Shown here piece by piece: positions 60,642 through 64,000 of a stretch of 64,000 nt of DNA; the first letter of the stretch is position 1; every line of letters starts with the position of its first letter. Made by a program: the position numbers and the translations under genes. The stretch lies in assembly GCF_964059145.1 (NCBI RefSeq), contig NZ_OZ060405.1:62001-126000 (forward strand), in the 5' to 3' direction. The notes beneath the pieces are model-generated. The model had not been told where the DNA came from and made no database searches. It saw only the letters and a list, made by a program, of their open reading frames with translations. This stretch comes from Buchnera aphidicola (Protaphis terricola) (GTDB lineage: Bacteria; Pseudomonadota; Gammaproteobacteria; Enterobacterales; Enterobacteriaceae).

Positions 60642-60690
60642 AACATTTTGATTATATAAATTGTAATAAAATATAGAGAAAAAGTATACT

Positions 60691-61683
60691 ATGTTAATGT
60701 TAGAAAAATTATGGAATGTTATTCAAAATGAAATTAAAAAATCTAACAACATAAAAATGTTAGATTCAATTAAGATTAAATATTTAGGAAAAAATGGAGT
60801 TTTTAATAATTATATAAAAGACTTAAAAAATTTTTCTTTAGAAGAAAAAAAAAAATATATTCTTATTATTAATACAATCAAAAAAAAAACAATCTATCAA
60901 ATTAATATAAGAAAAAATGAATTATATAAGTATATTTTAAAAACACGAATTCAAAATGAAAAAATTGATATATCTTTACCAGGTCGAAAAATTGAATATG
61001 GTTCAATTCATCCTATTCGATATAGTATTAATTATATAAAAGATTTTTTTTATAAATTAGGTTTTCAATCAATTTCGGGTTTTGAAATTGAAGATGAATA
61101 TCATAATTTTGATGCATTAAATATACCTAAAAATCATCCATCTCGTAATGATCAAGATACATTTTGGTTAGGTGAAAATCGATTACTAAGAACACAAACT
61201 TCTAGTATGCAAATTCATATTATGAAGAAAAATAAACCGCCGATGAGATTTATATTTCCAGGAAAAGTGTATAGAAATGATTATGATGCTACACATACAC
61301 CTATGTTTCATCAAGTTGAAGGTTTGATAGTTGAAAAAAATATTAACTTCACTCATTTAAAATGGATTATATATAATTTTATACATGATTTTTTTAGTAA
61401 TAAAATATCTATTAGGTTTCGTCCTTCTTACTTTCCATTTACTGTTCCTTCTGCTGAAGTTGATATTATGACTAATAATAAAACATGGTTAGAAGTTTTA
61501 GGTTGCGGAATGGTACATCCATTAGTTTTAAAAAATGTTAATATTAATTCTAATATATATTCTGCATGTGCATTTGGTTTAGGAGTAGAAAGAATAACGA
61601 TGTTACGTTATGGAATTTCTGATATTCGTTCTTTTTTTGAAAATGATTTAAGATTTATAAAACAATTTAAATATAATATTTAG
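60691..61683 (+). CDS. pheS: phenylalanyl-tRNA synthetase, alpha subunit
   Basis: Catalytic class II subunit of the (alpha-beta)2 enzyme. 330 residues (E. coli 327). There is an N-terminal coiled coil, then IDISLPGRKIEYGSIHPI, YHNFDALNIPKNHPSRNDQD, motif 2 PGKVYRNDYDATHTPMFHQ, RFRPSYFPFTVPSAEVDI and motif 3 GLGVERITMLRYG. A second ATG two codons downstream (60697) is an equally possible start. pheT follows after 9 nt. Confidence 0.97.
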   Translation: MLMLEKLWNVIQNEIKKSNNIKMLDSIKIKYLGKNGVFNNYIKDLKNFSLEEKKKYILIINTIKKKTIYQINIRKNELYKYILKTRIQNEKIDISLPGRKIEYGSIHPIRYSINYIKDFFYKLGFQSISGFEIEDEYHNFDALNIPKNHPSRNDQDTFWLGENRLLRTQTSSMQIHIMKKNKPPMRFIFPGKVYRNDYDATHTPMFHQVEGLIVEKNINFTHLKWIIYNFIHDFFSNKISIRFRPSYFPFTVPSAEVDIMTNNKTWLEVLGCGMVHPLVLKNVNINSNIYSACAFGLGVERITMLRYGISDIRSFFENDLRFIKQFKYNI

Positions 61684-61692
61684 TGAGATAAA

Positions 61693-64000
61693 ATGAAATT
61701 TAGTGAAAAATGGTTGCGTGAATGGATTAATCCTAATATTGATATTAATCAATTAAGTGATCAAATTATTAATTCTGGTATAGAAATTGAATCTATTGAT
61801 AAAATTACCCCTTTATTTCAAGGAGTAGTAGTTGGGAAAATAATAAATTGTATTTTACATCCTATATTAAATAATTTAAAGATTGTTAAAGTAGATATAG
61901 GAAAAAATAAATTTTTAAATATTATATGTGGAGCTTCTAATTGTCGTAATAAAATAAAAGTTGCAGTAGCTACTGTTGGTAGTCATTTGCCAAATAATAT
62001 AAAAATTAATTTAAAAAAAATACGTGGTTATACATCTGAAGGAATGTTATGTTCATTTTCAGAATTAGGTTTATTTAATTCTAATAATAAGATTATTGAG
62101 TTTCCTGAAAAAACTCCTATAGGAGTTAATGTTAATAATTATTTTTTATTAGAAGATAATATTATTAAAGTAAATATTACACCAAATAGACCAGATGGTT
62201 TAAGTATTTTAGGGATATCTCGAAATATAGCAGTTTTAAATCATTTAAATACAATTCAAGTAAAAGAAAAAAATGTTTCTGTAAATATTCCGGATAAATT
62301 TCCAGTATATATTGATACAAATAGAAAATATATTAATTTTTTTGGAAGAATTATTCAAAATATTGATATTAATGCTCCAACTCCATTTTGGATGAAAAAA
62401 AAATTATTTATGTGTGAAATGTTAACGGAGAATATAATAACAAATATTATTAATTATATTTTACTTGAAATTGGACAGCCTTTAAATGTAATAAATTCAG
62501 ATAGAATAGATAATTATATTAAAATTAAGACAGCTAAAGATAAGGAAATTTTAATATTAAAAGATAATTCTAAAATAGTATTAGATCAAGATATTTTAAT
62601 GTTTACTGATAAAACAAAAATATTATTTATTCCAGGGAATATTAATTCTTATTTATTAGACATTGATAAGGATACTAAGAATATTTTTTTAAATTCATAT
62701 TTTATAGATAAAAAATTTATTTCAAAAATTATTAAAAAACTAGGTTCAAATAAAGTTCTTAATTATTATAATTATGGAATTGATATTACTTTGCAAAAAT
62801 ATGCAATGGAATATGCAACAGATTTAATTCTTAAAATATGCGGTGGAAATGCTGGTCCTATTATTAAAGAAGAAAATAGTTATTATATAAATAATAGAAA
62901 AAAAATTAAATTATTTCATAAGAATATTAATAAAATAATAGGATTTTTAATTGATAATAAATTAATTTCAGACATTTTATTTCGTTTAGAATATCAAGTA
63001 GAATTTAAAGAACAATATTGGAATGTTATTCCACCTTCTTGGAGGTTTGATATTTTAATAGAAGAAGATGTAATAGCTGATATACTTCGAATATATGGTT
63101 ATAACAATGTACCATTAAACTTATTAAAGGAAGATTTTAATTTAAATTTTTTTAAAAAATCAAATATTTTTCGAAAAAATTATATATTAGATCGATTATT
63201 AACTTTTCTTATTCATCGAAGTTATTATGAAATAATAACTTATCCATTTATTAATCCTATCTTACAAAATGATATTTTATCAGTAAATAATAAAGAATTG
63301 TTTATTTCTAATCCTATTTCAAAAGATTACGCTTGTATGCGTATATCATTGTGGCCAGGTCTTTTAAAAACTCTTTCTTATAATAAAAAAAACAAAAAAC
63401 AAGATAGTGTTCGCTTATTTGAACATGGTTTATGTTTTTCAATGGATAATCAAAAAAATCTTGGAGTAAATCAAGAAATGTTTTTAGGTGGAGTAATTAG
63501 TGGTTTCGATCATCAAGAAACTTGGTTTTCAAAACAAAGAAAAGTAGATTTTTATGATTTAAAAGGTGATTTAGAATCTATTTTAAATTTAATATGTGGT
63601 ATAAATAATTGGGAAATGAAAAGTGAAGAAGTAAAGGGTTTACATCCTGGACAAAGTGCAAAAATTTTTTTTAATAATAAATTTATTGGCAGCATTGGTA
63701 AAATACATCCATTTTTAGAGAAAAAACTAGATTTAAATGCTAATACTTTTTTATTTGAATTATTAATTGATAAAATTTTTAATTTAAAAAATACTGAAGA
63801 TTTTAAAGTAAAAGAATATTCTAAATTTCCTAGTAGTCGACGCGATATTTCAATATTAATATCAGAAAATATTTCATATTCTGAGATTATTCAAGTATGT
63901 AAAAATTGTTTTTTAAATAAAAAAGTAAAAATTAATTTATTTGATGTTTATTCATGTGATAAATTCTTTAATAAAAAAAGTTTAGGAATTAGTTTTATTT
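61693..64000 (+). CDS. pheT: phenylalanyl-tRNA synthetase, beta subunit (3' end outside window)
   Basis: Structural and tRNA-binding subunit of PheRS. The open frame covers 769 codons and runs off the window; E. coli PheT has 795, so about 25 residues are missing. The N-terminal part matches E. coli (MKFSEKWLREWINPNIDINQ, GVVVGKI, SEGMLCSFSELGL), then NITPNRPDGLSILGI, the SWRFDILIEEDVIADILRIY region and the start of the C-terminal FDX-ACB domain (KFPSSRRDISILI, LFDVYSCDKF). The B3/B4 editing region is degenerate at its known active-site positions. It follows pheS after 9 nt, on the same transcript. Confidence 0.96.
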   Translation, partial: MKFSEKWLREWINPNIDINQLSDQIINSGIEIESIDKITPLFQGVVVGKIINCILHPILNNLKIVKVDIGKNKFLNIICGASNCRNKIKVAVATVGSHLPNNIKINLKKIRGYTSEGMLCSFSELGLFNSNNKIIEFPEKTPIGVNVNNYFLLEDNIIKVNITPNRPDGLSILGISRNIAVLNHLNTIQVKEKNVSVNIPDKFPVYIDTNRKYINFFGRIIQNIDINAPTPFWMKKKLFMCEMLTENIITNIINYILLEIGQPLNVINSDRIDNYIKIKTAKDKEILILKDNSKIVLDQDILMFTDKTKILFIPGNINSYLLDIDKDTKNIFLNSYFIDKKFISKIIKKLGSNKVLNYYNYGIDITLQKYAMEYATDLILKICGGNAGPIIKEENSYYINNRKKIKLFHKNINKIIGFLIDNKLISDILFRLEYQVEFKEQYWNVIPPSWRFDILIEEDVIADILRIYGYNNVPLNLLKEDFNLNFFKKSNIFRKNYILDRLLTFLIHRSYYEIITYPFINPILQNDILSVNNKELFISNPISKDYACMRISLWPGLLKTLSYNKKNKKQDSVRLFEHGLCFSMDNQKNLGVNQEMFLGGVISGFDHQETWFSKQRKVDFYDLKGDLESILNLICGINNWEMKSEEVKGLHPGQSAKIFFNNKFIGSIGKIHPFLEKKLDLNANTFLFELLIDKIFNLKNTEDFKVKEYSKFPSSRRDISILISENISYSEIIQVCKNCFLNKKVKINLFDVYSCDKFFNKKSLGISFI

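Overview
The window looks like a chromosome segment of Buchnera aphidicola, the obligate endosymbiont of aphids. Four things point there. Base composition is extremely A+T-rich. Gene spacing is short. Protein sequences are closest to Escherichia coli orthologues, but with many Lys/Asn/Ile substitutions. The gene order is a pruned gammaproteobacterial order with many E. coli neighbours deleted (fliL, cysZ-zipA, prmB, mrp, the rsx cluster, tamA). I see no insertion sequence, prophage, CRISPR array or foreign-looking gene. The aphid host cannot be named from this sequence alone.

Layout. 1-8.5 kb: cca, uppP, the phosphotransferase operon ptsH-ptsI-crr, cysK, ligA and two tRNA genes. 8.6-10.2 kb: gltX and tRNA-Ala. 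10.3-20.6 kb: a flagellar basal-body and export cluster (fliE divergent from fliF-G-H-I-J-K-M-N-O-P-Q-R). 20.7-36.2 kb: rpmG-rpmB, a shortened tamB, ppa, pmbA (tldE), the RNase P RNA gene, rsmI, fabB, talA-tktB, dapE, a shortened bamC with dapA, aroC and smrB. 36.4-43.5 kb: the complete histidine operon hisGDCBHAF(IE). 43.8-54.5 kb: gnd, dcd, metG, tilS, tRNA-Val, riboflavin synthase, nth, a frameshifted priA, tyrS and sufA. 54.7-64.0 kb: ydiK, aroH, then thrS-infC-rpmI-rplT-pheS-pheT; pheT runs off the end of the window.

The gene set fits a nutritional symbiont. Histidine (hisG-hisIE), lysine/diaminopimelate (dapA, dapE) and aromatic amino acid (aroC, aroH) enzymes are intact, with sugar uptake, pentose-phosphate enzymes and riboflavin synthase beside them. 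The flagellar genes encode the basal body, C-ring and export gate. The C-ring proteins have lost the residues used for torque and for CheY binding, which suits an export machine that does not rotate.

The most interesting signals are losses inside otherwise well-kept genes: (1) FliG lacks four of five torque residues and FliM lacks its CheY-binding peptide; (2) BamC is reduced to a lipoprotein tail matching the BamD-binding segment; (3) TamB lacks its TamA-interacting C-terminus; (4) ThrRS and PheRS have both lost their editing-site residues; (5) Cca has lost its HD active site although none of the four tRNA genes here encodes CCA; (6) PriA keeps its eight zinc cysteines, has lost its helicase motifs and is split by a T12 tract. 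Retained regulation includes the AUU start of infC and a terminator hairpin in front of pheS.
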